Made by a program: the position numbers and the translations under genes. From IMG/VR virus record IMGVR_UViG_3300042475_003510, positions 1 to 55,645 of that record: DNA of 55,645 nt, one strand, 5' to 3'. Position 1 is the first letter of the stretch. Every line of letters begins with the position of its first letter. The notes beneath the pieces were generated by a model that saw only the letters and a list, made by a program, of their open reading frames with translations, made no database searches and was not told the DNA's origin. Shown piece after piece: positions 46,461-55,491 of this stretch. The stretch is from a virus.

Positions 46461-47136
46461 TATAGGTTTATTAATAATAGCGACAAATAAATACATAGAT
46501 TTTTTAAATCCTTTAATAAAAAGTACAGATAATTATTTTTTAAAAAATCAAAATGTGAAATATTTTATCTTTACGGATAAAGATATTTCTTTTTTAAAAA
46601 GTGAAAGAGAAATTGTAAAAATTCAAACTGAACACAAAGACTGGCCTTGGATGACTTTAGGTAGATATAAAATTTTTTGTGATAGTAAAAATTTATTATC
46701 TAAAATGGATTATCTTTATTATTGTGATGTAGATATGAAATTTGTAGACGAGGTTGGTGACGAAATTTTAGAACAAATAGTAGCTACACAACATCCAGCT
46801 TTACGAGAAACAAGAGGAACTCCAGAAACTAACACAAGTTCTTTAGCGTGTGTTTATCCTCACGAAAATATGGAATATTTTGCTGGTGGATTTAATGGCG
46901 GTTCTGCTGAACAATTTTTAAAAATGTCTAGTATTTTGTCTAAAAATATAGAAATCGATTATTTAAATGGAATTATTGCTTTGTGGCATGATGAAAGTCA
47001 TTTAAATAGATATTTAATAGATAATCCTCCTACAAAAATATTAAGTCCAAGTTATTGTTACGGGGAAAACATGGAACTACCTTTCCCTAAAAAAATTCTA
47101 GCTTTAGACAAAAATCATTTTAAAATAAGATCATGA
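46453..47136 (+). CDS. GT6 family glycosyltransferase (ABO blood-group/alpha-1,3-Gal(NAc) type)
   Basis: A protein of 227 residues. The family signatures occur in order: KDWPWMTLGRYKIF, YYCDVDMKFVDEVGDEIL (DxD at Asp92 and Asp94), YFAGGFNGGSAEQF, LWHDESHLNRYLID (Glu181 at the place of the catalytic Glu) and PPTKILSPSYCYGE. These align directly with human ABO transferase (CVDVDMEFRDHVGVEIL; HDESHLNKYL; TKILSPEYC). The protein lacks the membrane anchor of animal enzymes, as bacterial GT6 do. It should add Gal or GalNAc in alpha-1,3 linkage to a galactose. Animal and cyanophage members keep DxD, many bacterial ones do not. Confidence 0.92.
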   Translation: MYNIGLLIIATNKYIDFLNPLIKSTDNYFLKNQNVKYFIFTDKDISFLKSEREIVKIQTEHKDWPWMTLGRYKIFCDSKNLLSKMDYLYYCDVDMKFVDEVGDEILEQIVATQHPALRETRGTPETNTSSLACVYPHENMEYFAGGFNGGSAEQFLKMSSILSKNIEIDYLNGIIALWHDESHLNRYLIDNPPTKILSPSYCYGENMELPFPKKILALDKNHFKIRS

Positions 47137-47795
47137 AAAAAGGAGTTATACTATACCATAACAACATACAAAAATTGTATGATAATAGATGGATTGATAA
47201 ATGTATACATTCCATGGTAAATCAAACGGATAATGATTTTACTTTTTATGAATTAAATTATAACGGAGATTCTAATTCAGTTGTTAAAAACAATTCACAA
47301 AAATTAAAATTTTGGTCAAAAAAAATGTCAAATTATGCAGAAGCTATGAATTTTTTATTGGATAAATCGTTTAATGATGGGTGTGATTATGTTTTTAATA
47401 CAAACTTGGACGATTATTATGCATTAAACAGAATATCATCACAATTAGATATGATGTTAGAACAAGATTTAGATATAGTGAGTAGCGATTTTTCTTACAT
47501 ACAAGAAAGAAAAGAAAATGGTATTTCAGAAGATGTCGTAATTTTATTTAAAAATATTGAAAAAAATAATATTAAAGACAATTTAATGAAAAGACATAAT
47601 GTTATTGCTCATCCATCCGTTTGTTATAATAAAAGATTTTGGTTAGATAATAATAACAGATATGATATTAATAAGGTTCCGCAAGAAGATCTAGACTTAT
47701 GGATTCGCTCAATAAATAATGGTTATAAGTTTGGAATACATGAAAAAGTGTTATTGTATTATAGAATACATGAAAAACAAAGCAGTCAATCATGA
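47133..47795 (+). CDS. GT2 glycosyltransferase
   Basis: A protein of 220 residues. KKGVILYHNNIQKLYDNRWI and CIHSMVNQTDNDFTFYEL open a GT2 fold; AEAMNFLLDKSFNDGCDYVF and NTNLDDYYALNRI hold the acidic motif; KVPQEDLDLWIRSINNGYKF is the late EDxDLW-type motif. The enzyme should be an inverting transferase in the cytoplasm. It overlaps both neighbours by 4 bases, which suggests strict co-translation with the GT6 and FkbM genes. Sugar and acceptor are unknown. Confidence 0.75.
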   Translation: MKKGVILYHNNIQKLYDNRWIDKCIHSMVNQTDNDFTFYELNYNGDSNSVVKNNSQKLKFWSKKMSNYAEAMNFLLDKSFNDGCDYVFNTNLDDYYALNRISSQLDMMLEQDLDIVSSDFSYIQERKENGISEDVVILFKNIEKNNIKDNLMKRHNVIAHPSVCYNKRFWLDNNNRYDINKVPQEDLDLWIRSINNGYKFGIHEKVLLYYRIHEKQSSQS

Positions 47796-48463
47796 ATATA
47801 TACAATTTTATCGAAAGTAATATAAACAAAAATTCAATTTTTTTTGAAATAGGATCTCATTTTGGTTCGGATACTCAAAAATTTTCTAAAATAACAAACA
47901 AATTACATTGTTTTGAACCAGATCCTAGAAATATAAAAATTTTTAAACATTTGAATTCAAATGTACAATTAAACGAGTTTGCAATTTCTGATAAAGACGG
48001 TGTATCACAATTTTTTCTTTCTAGTGGCAATGTGTACGAATCAATGTATGGACCTACAGAAAATGAATTAATAAACCAAAACGATTGGTCAGCCTCTTCG
48101 TCATTAATTTCTCCTAAAAATCATTTTAAAAAAACACCATGGGTTAAATTTGATAATACTATAGAAGTCAAAACAAAACGCCTAGATACATATTGTATAG
48201 AAAACGATATTAACAATATAGATTTTCTTTGGATGGACGTTCAAGGAGCAGAACTAAGCGTTATAAAAAGTATGGGAGCCTTCAAAGATAAAATACATTA
48301 CATTTATACAGAATACAGCAATGAAGAATTGTATGAAAACCAAGGAACTAAAGAACAAATTATAGAATTATTGGGCAATTCTTGGAAAGTTTTGTGTGAT
48401 TTTGGAGGCGATATTTTATTAGAAAACCAAAATTATGATATCAATTACAATACCAGCATATGA
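47792..48463 (+). CDS. FkbM family methyltransferase
   Basis: A protein of 223 residues. SIFFEIGSHFGSDTQKFSK is SAM motif I, LHCFEPDPRNIKIFKHL the second, and KTKRLDTYCIENDINNIDFL with WMDVQGAELSVIKSM the FkbM signature (LDxxxxxN...DVxGxE). FkbM-type enzymes O-methylate sugars or small molecules, and in phages they are common in glycan clusters. It overlaps the following GT2 gene by 29 bases. Confidence 0.85.
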   Translation: MNIYNFIESNINKNSIFFEIGSHFGSDTQKFSKITNKLHCFEPDPRNIKIFKHLNSNVQLNEFAISDKDGVSQFFLSSGNVYESMYGPTENELINQNDWSASSSLISPKNHFKKTPWVKFDNTIEVKTKRLDTYCIENDINNIDFLWMDVQGAELSVIKSMGAFKDKIHYIYTEYSNEELYENQGTKEQIIELLGNSWKVLCDFGGDILLENQNYDINYNTSI

Positions 48464-49106
48464 AATGTGTGGAGTTGGTAGTTCTTTTTTAGAAAAAAAT
48501 TTACAATTTTTAAGAGATCAAACTTTTAAAAATTTTGAAGTAGTTATATCAGATCATAGTATTTCCGATGATATAAAAAATGTTTGTTCTTTATTTAAAG
48601 ACTTGGACATAAAATATATTAGAAATGAAAAAGATCGTGGAAGTTCTTCGGCTAATTTAAACAATGCAATACTTAATTCAAAATATGATATTATTAAATT
48701 TTTAATGCAAGACGAATATATTTTTGAGAAAAATACTCTGTTGGATATTAAAAATGCTTTTCAAAGTGAAAATGTTAATTGGGTTGCTGTAGGTTTTTAT
48801 AATGGAAATATAGAAGACAAAAGAATACCTTATTATAATGATGCAGTTATATATGGAAACAATACAATCGGAAGTCCTAGTATTGTTTCCATAAGAAAAA
48901 CCAAAGATTTAGAGTTATTTAATCCTGAATTGATATGGTTAATGGATTGTGATTATTATAAGAGAATTTACAATAAATGGGGTCATCCATTTATTGTAAA
49001 AGATTATAAAATTTTCATAAATCACCACCAAAATCAAGTTACTAATATTATAGATAATATAAGAAAAGAAAAAGAACATGTTTTTTTAAAAACAATATAT
49101 AAATAA
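48435..49106 (+). CDS. GT2 glycosyltransferase
   Basis: A protein of 223 residues. MISITIPAYEMCGVGSSFLE and NFEVVISDHSISDDIKNVC are the GT2 opening with UDP-sugar binding part; RGSSSANLNNAI and IIKFLMQDEYIFEKN cover the acidic motif (QDE in place of DxD). LIWLMDCDYYKRIYNKWGHP resembles the late acidic motif. It starts inside the FkbM gene, 29 bases before its stop. Activity is likely but the altered DxD leaves some doubt. Confidence 0.7.
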   Translation: MISITIPAYEMCGVGSSFLEKNLQFLRDQTFKNFEVVISDHSISDDIKNVCSLFKDLDIKYIRNEKDRGSSSANLNNAILNSKYDIIKFLMQDEYIFEKNTLLDIKNAFQSENVNWVAVGFYNGNIEDKRIPYYNDAVIYGNNTIGSPSIVSIRKTKDLELFNPELIWLMDCDYYKRIYNKWGHPFIVKDYKIFINHHQNQVTNIIDNIRKEKEHVFLKTIYK

Positions 49107-49111
49107 GCGAT

Positions 49112-49708
49112 ATGACAAGAACACAGATAATAAACGGATTAATTAAAAAAAATAACTATAAAAGTTATTTAGAGATCGGTGTTAATACACCTGAACAACC
49201 TGGATATAACTGGTCCAGTGTACAAATAGATTTAAAACACGGTGTTGATCCATTTGTAGACACGACATTTAAAACTACATCTGATGATTTTTTTAAAAAT
49301 TACATAAATCAAAAATATGATATTATTTTTGTAGATGGGTTACATTTGTTTGAACAAGCATATAAAGATATAATAAATTCTTTAAATAATTTAAACGAAA
49401 ATGGGACTATTGTAGTTCATGACTGTAATCCAATTACTGAAATAACACAACGAAGGATCAGGGAATCGAATGAATGGCATGGTGATGTTTGGAAAGCTAT
49501 TTTAAAGTTAAGATTAGAAAATCCCGATGTTGATATTTCCACAGTAAATGCTGATGAGGGGTGTGCTATCATTAAAAAAGGTCAACAAACACTATTAGAA
49601 GTATCGGAAAATATAGCTGAAGTCTATGATTATTCTTTTTTAGAAAAAAATAGAAATAAAATATTAAATTTGATATCTACTGATGAATTTATAAAAAAAT
49701 ATCTTTAA
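49112..49708 (+). CDS. Class I SAM methyltransferase (Methyltransf_24-like)
   Basis: A protein of 198 residues. YKSYLEIGVNTPEQPGYNW is SAM motif I; VQIDLKHGVDPFVDTTFKTT the second; YDIIFVDGLHLFEQAYKDI and GTIVVHDCNPITEITQRR the late motifs with the acidic residues of this family. It may methylate a sugar in the cassette product. It is the last cassette gene; a 33-base gap with its own promoter leads to gene 46. Confidence 0.75.
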   Translation: MTRTQIINGLIKKNNYKSYLEIGVNTPEQPGYNWSSVQIDLKHGVDPFVDTTFKTTSDDFFKNYINQKYDIIFVDGLHLFEQAYKDIINSLNNLNENGTIVVHDCNPITEITQRRIRESNEWHGDVWKAILKLRLENPDVDISTVNADEGCAIIKKGQQTLLEVSENIAEVYDYSFLEKNRNKILNLISTDEFIKKYL

Positions 49709-49722
49709 TTTTTTAAAAAATC

Positions 49723-49731
49723 TGATATAAT
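49723..49731 (+). promoter_or_regulatory. Extended -10 promoter TGATATAAT before gene 46
   Basis: TGA-TATAAT (TATAAT at 49726-49731) ends 10 bases before the ATG at 49742; no good -35 element is seen, as is usual for extended -10 promoters. The same nonamer is found before the gene at 51577. It makes gene 46 independent of the cassette. Confidence 0.55.
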
Positions 49732-49741
49732 AATTTGTTTA

Positions 49742-51541
49742 ATGAAAAAAATTCAATTTAAACACCTTTTTATACAAAATTTTTTATCTGTAGGTGAAGA
49801 AAAATTGCATATTAATTTTGATAGTGGTGTTAATTTCATAACAGGTATAAACAAGGATAAAAACAGCAAAAATGGGTGCGGTAAAACTACTATTTTAGAT
49901 GCTTTATATTGGTGTATATTTGGAAATACTATAAGAGACATTAAAAAAGATAAAATTATTCATAATCACTCAGATGTTAGATGTAAAGTTGTATTAGAAT
50001 TTGATCTTATTAATAATAATACCGAATCTTATAAAATAGAAAGAACTATTAATCCTAGTAAAGTCCATTTATACAAAAAACAAGAGGATACAACATATTC
50101 TACTATACAAAAAACAGATGAAGCTATTAAAAATTTATTAGGAGCTAATGAGGAACTGTTTAGAAATTCTGTAATAATGTCATTGGATAATACCTTACCT
50201 TTCATGGCACAAAAAAAGGTAGAAAAAAGAAAATTTATTGAAGGAATTCTTCAGATTAATATTTTTAGTGAAATGTTATCTAAAGTTAGACAGGATTATA
50301 ACGAATCTAAAAAAACTCATGAAATAAATACAAATACATTTATTGAAAAACAAAAAATGTTAAAATTTTTAGAAGATCAAAAAGAAAAAAACGAACAGAA
50401 TAAAAAAGAAAAAATAAAATCCATCAATAATAAAATTAAAGAAAACATAGAAAAAATAAAAAACAATAAAACGGAAAATTTTGATGAAAAATTAAAAAAA
50501 TTTAAAGATTCTTTAACTAAAACTGAAAATATTGCAAGTAAAATAGATGAAAAAGTTGAAAACTCAAGAAATTCCATTTTAGAAGAAACAAAGAAAGAGT
50601 CTAAAATTCAAGCGGAGATTGAAAGTTTAGAAAAACAAATCAAATCTTTGCAAAATAAAACAGGAACATGTCCCACTTGTAAAAGAAAATTAATTGAAGA
50701 AGATGATAATTCTATAAATTCACATATCGAGAAGATAAAGATCGATATTAAAGAAAAAGAACAACAACACAACTCGATTCTTTCAGTTAAAAACAAAATT
50801 AATCTAGAAAAAAATACTTTTATATCAAAAAAAGATGAATTAGTAAAAATTATTAAAGAAATTAATTTAAAAATTACAGCTTTACAGACTTTATCAAAAG
50901 AATCACAAACATTAAAAGACAGAAATGAAGAATTGTTGGTTGAAATAGAAAATATTAAAAATCAAAAAGACGAAATTAGCGAAAAATATGAAGAAATTAA
51001 AAAAGAAATATTAAACTTAGAGAAAAATATAGAAGAACAAATTAAAAATTTAACAATTTTAGAAAATTGTAAGTCTATTGTTTCTGAAGAGGGTGTTAAA
51101 ACTTATATAGTCAAAAAACTTCTGGTTTTATTTAATAATAAATTAAATTTATATCTTAAAAAGTTAGAAGCACCATGTAATTGTATTTTTGATGAGTACT
51201 TTGATGAAATTATAACTAATGAATCAGGGAAAGAGTGTTCGTACTTTAACTTTAGTGGTGGAGAAAGGAAAAGAATAGACTTAGCCATACTCTTCACATT
51301 TCAAGACATTTTAAAATCACAAACAGGAATACATTATTCACTCAGTATGTACGATGAACTATTTGATTCTGCATTAGATGATGCTGGTTCTGCTAAAGTG
51401 TTGGAAATTTTAAAAGAAAATACAGAAAAACATCAAGAATCTGTTTATATTATATCTCATAGTTCTTCCATCAATAAAAATGATGTTAATAAAGTTATTG
51501 AATTAGAAAAAATTAACGGCCAAACCAAGATAGTTAATTGA
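49742..51541 (+). CDS. 46: Recombination endonuclease subunit gp46 (SbcC/Rad50-like)
   Basis: A protein of 599 residues. KHLFIQNFLSVGEEKLHINF opens the SMC-like ATPase head; Walker A is KNGCGKTTILDALYW (about residues 40-54). Two long coiled-coil arms (about 160-480) surround a zinc hook CPTCKRK (about residue 310). FNFSGGERKRIDLAILF is the ABC signature and YDELFDSALDDAG the Walker B part. With gp47 it forms the ATP-dependent nuclease that makes single-stranded ends for recombination. Its usual partner gene lies 8 kb upstream, beyond the glycan cassette. Confidence 0.92.
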   Translation: MKKIQFKHLFIQNFLSVGEEKLHINFDSGVNFITGINKDKNSKNGCGKTTILDALYWCIFGNTIRDIKKDKIIHNHSDVRCKVVLEFDLINNNTESYKIERTINPSKVHLYKKQEDTTYSTIQKTDEAIKNLLGANEELFRNSVIMSLDNTLPFMAQKKVEKRKFIEGILQINIFSEMLSKVRQDYNESKKTHEINTNTFIEKQKMLKFLEDQKEKNEQNKKEKIKSINNKIKENIEKIKNNKTENFDEKLKKFKDSLTKTENIASKIDEKVENSRNSILEETKKESKIQAEIESLEKQIKSLQNKTGTCPTCKRKLIEEDDNSINSHIEKIKIDIKEKEQQHNSILSVKNKINLEKNTFISKKDELVKIIKEINLKITALQTLSKESQTLKDRNEELLVEIENIKNQKDEISEKYEEIKKEILNLEKNIEEQIKNLTILENCKSIVSEEGVKTYIVKKLLVLFNNKLNLYLKKLEAPCNCIFDEYFDEIITNESGKECSYFNFSGGERKRIDLAILFTFQDILKSQTGIHYSLSMYDELFDSALDDAGSAKVLEILKENTEKHQESVYIISHSSSINKNDVNKVIELEKINGQTKIVN

Positions 51542-51565
51542 TTTTTAGTATTTTAGTGATATAAT
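51538..51565 (+). promoter_or_regulatory. Sigma70-like promoter TTGATT-N16-TATAAT with TG extension
   Basis: TTGATT at 51538-51543 (over the stop of gene 46) and TATAAT at 51560-51565, preceded by TGA. The ATG at 51577 follows after 11 bases. The -35 and spacer equal those at 6969. Confidence 0.6.
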
Positions 51566-51576
51566 ATTATACAAAC

Positions 51577-52881
51577 ATGGCTTTAAAAATTAAACAAAAC
51601 ACCGAACAAAACGACAGAAAAACCGTTTATGAATTTTCATGTGTTAGAAGAGCTATCCCATTCCCACCACTAGGAACAACTACTAATTTACTGAATTTTA
51701 ATTATATTGCCTTAAATGCAATAAAAATACCGCCACCACTACCAGTAGAAATGCCTGAAACCTCATTACCGAGAGTTTTAAATTATTATGCAGACTATGG
51801 TGGTTGTGGTTTTTGGCGAATGATATGGCCTGAATTTCTTTTAAATTTCTATCAGAAGATGGTTTGTACTGGAATGACACAAATGGTCTTAGATACCCGT
51901 TTTTATTCCACTATAAGGGCTATAAGGTTCCAAAGACAAGCTACAGATCATCAAATGATGTTTATTAAAGAGCTTAATAAGGTTAAGAAAGACCTTAACC
52001 TAAGATTATTGTATGAAGTAGATGATGTAGTCTTCAAAGAAGATATTCCAGAATATAATCGTTGTAGAGATGCATTTAATGATGATAAAATTGTCAAAAA
52101 TATTTTAGAAATCATAGAAATGATGGATGAAATGACAGTAACTTGTCAATTCATGAAAGATTATTATATCGAAAAAACTGGAAATAAAAAAATTACAGTT
52201 ATTCCAAATTATGCCCCCAAATTTTGGCTGGATAGATTTTATAATCCTGAAAAACTAGAAGAGAATTTTGAAAAAAACAAAAAACGCCCAAGAATATTAT
52301 ATTCTGGTTCTGGAACTCATATAGATGTTCTTAATAGAACGGGTATGAAAGATGATTTTAGTCATGTAATTGACCAAATTATAAAAGCTAGAAAGAAATT
52401 TAAGTTTGTTTGGAAGGGTTGTTATCCATTAGCACTAAGACCCTTCATTGATAGCGGTGAAATGGAATATGTTGATTGGTCGCCTTTACCTGATTACCCT
52501 AAAGGTTTGATGGATACAAATTGCAATGCAACTTTTGCACCTTTAATTGATAATATTTTCAATAAATCAAAAAGTAACATTAAAATGGTTGAATCTGGTG
52601 CATTAGGTATGCCCGGTGCATATCAAAATTTATGCACTTATGAAATGGCCGAACACAGATTTGATAAAGGTACAGATTTAATTGAAAAACTTGAATACAT
52701 TACCTCTGATGTCGATAGATATATGAAAGAATCACAAAAAGCACGAAAATTCGCAGAAGGTCTTTGGTTAGAAGATCATATAAACGAATATGAGGGTCTA
52801 TATTTGACTGCATGGGGTTCAAAAGAACGTAATGAGAAATATCCGAGCTTGATTTCTCTCAATAAAGATCAGATAATATAG
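51577..52881 (+). CDS. GT-B fold glycosyltransferase-like protein (GT4-like) next to DNA polymerase
   Basis: A protein of 434 residues. LPRVLNYYADYGGCGFWRMI is an unusual N-terminal segment; LRLLYEVDDVVFKEDIPEYN and TVIPNYAPKFWLDRFYNPEK match phage proteins related to GT4 transferases, RPRILYSGSGTHIDVLNRTG begins the second Rossmann domain, and FAPLIDNIFNKSKSNIKMVE with SGALGMPGAYQ is the donor-site motif of GT-B enzymes. It sits between genes 46 and 43, so it may act on DNA bases (as T4 DNA glucosyltransferases do) or on the same glycan as the cassette. No sugar can be assigned. Confidence 0.65.
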   Translation: MALKIKQNTEQNDRKTVYEFSCVRRAIPFPPLGTTTNLLNFNYIALNAIKIPPPLPVEMPETSLPRVLNYYADYGGCGFWRMIWPEFLLNFYQKMVCTGMTQMVLDTRFYSTIRAIRFQRQATDHQMMFIKELNKVKKDLNLRLLYEVDDVVFKEDIPEYNRCRDAFNDDKIVKNILEIIEMMDEMTVTCQFMKDYYIEKTGNKKITVIPNYAPKFWLDRFYNPEKLEENFEKNKKRPRILYSGSGTHIDVLNRTGMKDDFSHVIDQIIKARKKFKFVWKGCYPLALRPFIDSGEMEYVDWSPLPDYPKGLMDTNCNATFAPLIDNIFNKSKSNIKMVESGALGMPGAYQNLCTYEMAEHRFDKGTDLIEKLEYITSDVDRYMKESQKARKFAEGLWLEDHINEYEGLYLTAWGSKERNEKYPSLISLNKDQII

Positions 52882-52888
52882 GCCAATC

Positions 52889-55462
52889 ATGGCATATCGA
52901 AATATCGCATACGACAACAATAACTGTTGTATCCATCTCTGGACATGGGACGAGGATGGACAGCGTGTTAAGTTAGAAACCTCCTATGAACCTAGTTTGT
53001 ATGTAGAAAGCGCATCATCCAATGATGCTTTGTCGATATATAATACCAATTTAAAGAAAATATCGTTTAAAAACAATTATTACCGATCAAAGTATGTTAA
53101 TGAAACTCCGATTAAGCGTATTTTCCAAAATTTATCTGTTGAACAAGATTTTTTGTTAAATACCTACCGTGACGATTTAAAAGATCCAGATTTTGGTAAA
53201 CACCCACTAAAGATTTTTTTCTGGGACATAGAAACATATAGTCCAAACTCTTTTCCAGAACCCAGTAAAGCAGCAGATCCTATTAATCTGATTACACTTT
53301 ATGACAGTTTATCCAAAAAATATTATAGTTGGGGATTGAAAGAATATGTTTCTGATGATGAGAATGTAATTTATACACATTGTAAGAGTGAATATTATAT
53401 AATAGAAAAGTTTTTAACATTTTGGCAACAAGATCCACCAGATATTATGTGTGGTTGGAATACAGAATCCTTCGACGTACCTTATTTGATCAATAGAATA
53501 AAAAATTTAAAAGGTGAAGACGAATATAAAAGACTTTCTCCTATAGAAAACGTCTATTGTAGAGAAGGTGTTGTTATAAACAAGTACAACAAACCAATAG
53601 ATAAATGGTACATCAGTGGAATTTCTAACCTCGACTACATGATCATCTATAAAGCCTTCTCCAGAGGAGATTCAGAATCATATAGCTTAAACTTTATAGC
53701 TGAAAAGGAACTTAAGGAAGGTAAAATTGATTTTGGTGGCAGTAATTTGGCTATGTTAGCAGATAAAGATTGGGATACCTTTGTAAAGTATAATATTCAA
53801 GATGTAAAACTTCTTGTAAAATTGGAAGACACCTTAAAATATTTGAAGCTAGTACGCAATTTATCATATAAGGGATTCATTCCTTTTGAAAAGGCTACAG
53901 GAAAAGTTTCGATGATTACTGGAGCGGTTGCACACGAAGCCTTGTTACAAGGCAAAATGATCCCCACATTCAAAACGGACAACAACAAAACAGAATTTAC
54001 AGGCGGTTATGTCCACGAACCTGAAAGAGGCATTCATAATGCATTAGTAAGCTATGATGCTAATAGTCTATATCCAAATACGATTATATCCTTGAACATC
54101 TCACCAGAAACAAAGATTGGAAAGATTGTAAACAAAGAAGAAAATGTTTATTCCCTAAGATTAATAAACGGAAAAGTTGTAACTTTGGATAAGGATAAAT
54201 TTGAAAAGCTTATACACAAAGAAAAATTATGTATATCAGACTATGATGTGTTATATACGCAAAAATTTAAAGGCGTAGTTCCGTGTTTGATTGATAAACT
54301 TTATAAAGAACGTGTTGATACCAAAAAAGAAATGCAAAAGTATCAAACAATCTTAAACAAGGAAAAAGATTTTAAAGTAAAACAACAGATTGAAGAAAAA
54401 ATACAAGACTTGGATACACAACAAAACGTTTATAAGCTTGTTTTAAATTCAATATATGGAACCTTTGCTCAAAGATTTTCTCCTTTGTTTGATATTGACC
54501 ATTCTGCGAGTGTAACATTAACGGGACAGTCAGTGGTTAAAAAAGCATCCGATATTGTTTATGAATATGCTGTTCAGAAAGGTTTTGTTGGTGACAAAAA
54601 AAATATTTATATATACGGTGATACTGACAGCATTTATATAACTATAAATCCTATATTAAAAATAACGGGTAAACAGTTTTTAGTGGACAATAAAATAACC
54701 GACGAGGCTTCAAAGGTTGTTGATGAGATAGATAATAAATTAAATACAGATATAATTGAATGGTCGAAACAGAAACACAATTCAATAGACCCAAGATTTG
54801 TTTTTAAACGTGAAACTATTTGTGACAAGGCACTTTTCTTGGAAAAGAAAATGTACATTCTTCATATTATTGATAAAGAAGGTTATAAACCAAAAGATCC
54901 ATTTGTTTATAAAGGGATAGAACTAGCTCGTTCAACTTTATCCAAAGAAGTTAAAGATCTTATTAAAAATGTTGTTGAGTCTGTTATTTTATCAGAAGAT
55001 AAAACTGAAAGTGATAGAATTTTTTTCGATTCTTATAGCAGATTTAAAGATATGGACGTAGTAACCATATCTAAACGAGCAAAAGTTTCTGATATAGAAA
55101 AATATCAAAGTAGAAGTGATGGCTTTAAAATCTATAAAGGAACGCCCATGCATGTTAAAGGATCGATTTATTACAACAATCTACTTAAAAAGTACAGTGT
55201 TGATCATTTGTATGAAAGAATAACAAACGGAACCAAAGTTAAGATTTTTTATGCAAATAAAAACAAATATAATATACAAGTTTTTTCTTTTTTAGATGAA
55301 ATGCCTGAAGAAATTATAAAAGATGTAGCACCGGATTACGATAAAATGTTTCAAAAGAACGTGTTTCCACCATTAGAAAGAATTTATAAATGTATTGGTT
55401 GGGATACACCTTCTCTTGTGCAAAACTATTGCACTGATTTAACTGAATTATTTAAAGATTAA
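52889..55462 (+). CDS. 43: DNA polymerase, T4 gp43-like (family B)
   Basis: A protein of 857 residues, near the T4 length (898). The 3'-5' exonuclease motifs are FFWDIETY (Asp113, Glu115), GWNTESFDVPYL and YNIQDVKLL. Polymerase motifs are SYDANSLYPN (motif A, Asp390), LVLNSIYGTF (motif B) and YIYGDTDSIY (motif C, Asp578 and Asp580). The C-terminus ends in a short tail where T4 gp43 binds the sliding clamp (YCTDLTELFKD here). It is the replicative polymerase with proofreading. ATG at 52889 follows the preceding stop by 7 bases. Confidence 0.95.
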   Translation: MAYRNIAYDNNNCCIHLWTWDEDGQRVKLETSYEPSLYVESASSNDALSIYNTNLKKISFKNNYYRSKYVNETPIKRIFQNLSVEQDFLLNTYRDDLKDPDFGKHPLKIFFWDIETYSPNSFPEPSKAADPINLITLYDSLSKKYYSWGLKEYVSDDENVIYTHCKSEYYIIEKFLTFWQQDPPDIMCGWNTESFDVPYLINRIKNLKGEDEYKRLSPIENVYCREGVVINKYNKPIDKWYISGISNLDYMIIYKAFSRGDSESYSLNFIAEKELKEGKIDFGGSNLAMLADKDWDTFVKYNIQDVKLLVKLEDTLKYLKLVRNLSYKGFIPFEKATGKVSMITGAVAHEALLQGKMIPTFKTDNNKTEFTGGYVHEPERGIHNALVSYDANSLYPNTIISLNISPETKIGKIVNKEENVYSLRLINGKVVTLDKDKFEKLIHKEKLCISDYDVLYTQKFKGVVPCLIDKLYKERVDTKKEMQKYQTILNKEKDFKVKQQIEEKIQDLDTQQNVYKLVLNSIYGTFAQRFSPLFDIDHSASVTLTGQSVVKKASDIVYEYAVQKGFVGDKKNIYIYGDTDSIYITINPILKITGKQFLVDNKITDEASKVVDEIDNKLNTDIIEWSKQKHNSIDPRFVFKRETICDKALFLEKKMYILHIIDKEGYKPKDPFVYKGIELARSTLSKEVKDLIKNVVESVILSEDKTESDRIFFDSYSRFKDMDVVTISKRAKVSDIEKYQSRSDGFKIYKGTPMHVKGSIYYNNLLKKYSVDHLYERITNGTKVKIFYANKNKYNIQVFSFLDEMPEEIIKDVAPDYDKMFQKNVFPPLERIYKCIGWDTPSLVQNYCTDLTELFKD

Positions 55463-55482
55463 TACTTGAAAAAGAAATAGAC

Positions 55483-55491
55483 TGTGATAAT
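55483..55491 (+). promoter_or_regulatory. Extended -10 promoter candidate TGTGATAAT
   Basis: TGT-GATAAT ends 9 bases before the ATG at 55501. A TTGAAA at 55466-55471 is present but only 14 bases away, so the -35 part is weak. Confidence 0.35.

Noticed and set aside
49726-49737. TAATTTG-like sequence that recalls the Bacteroidota -7 promoter element (TAnnTTTG), which with missing Shine-Dalgarno sites could point to such a host.
   Set aside because: Other promoters in the window are clearly TTGATT/TTGACA plus TATAAT without TTTG, so the host cannot be assigned this way.
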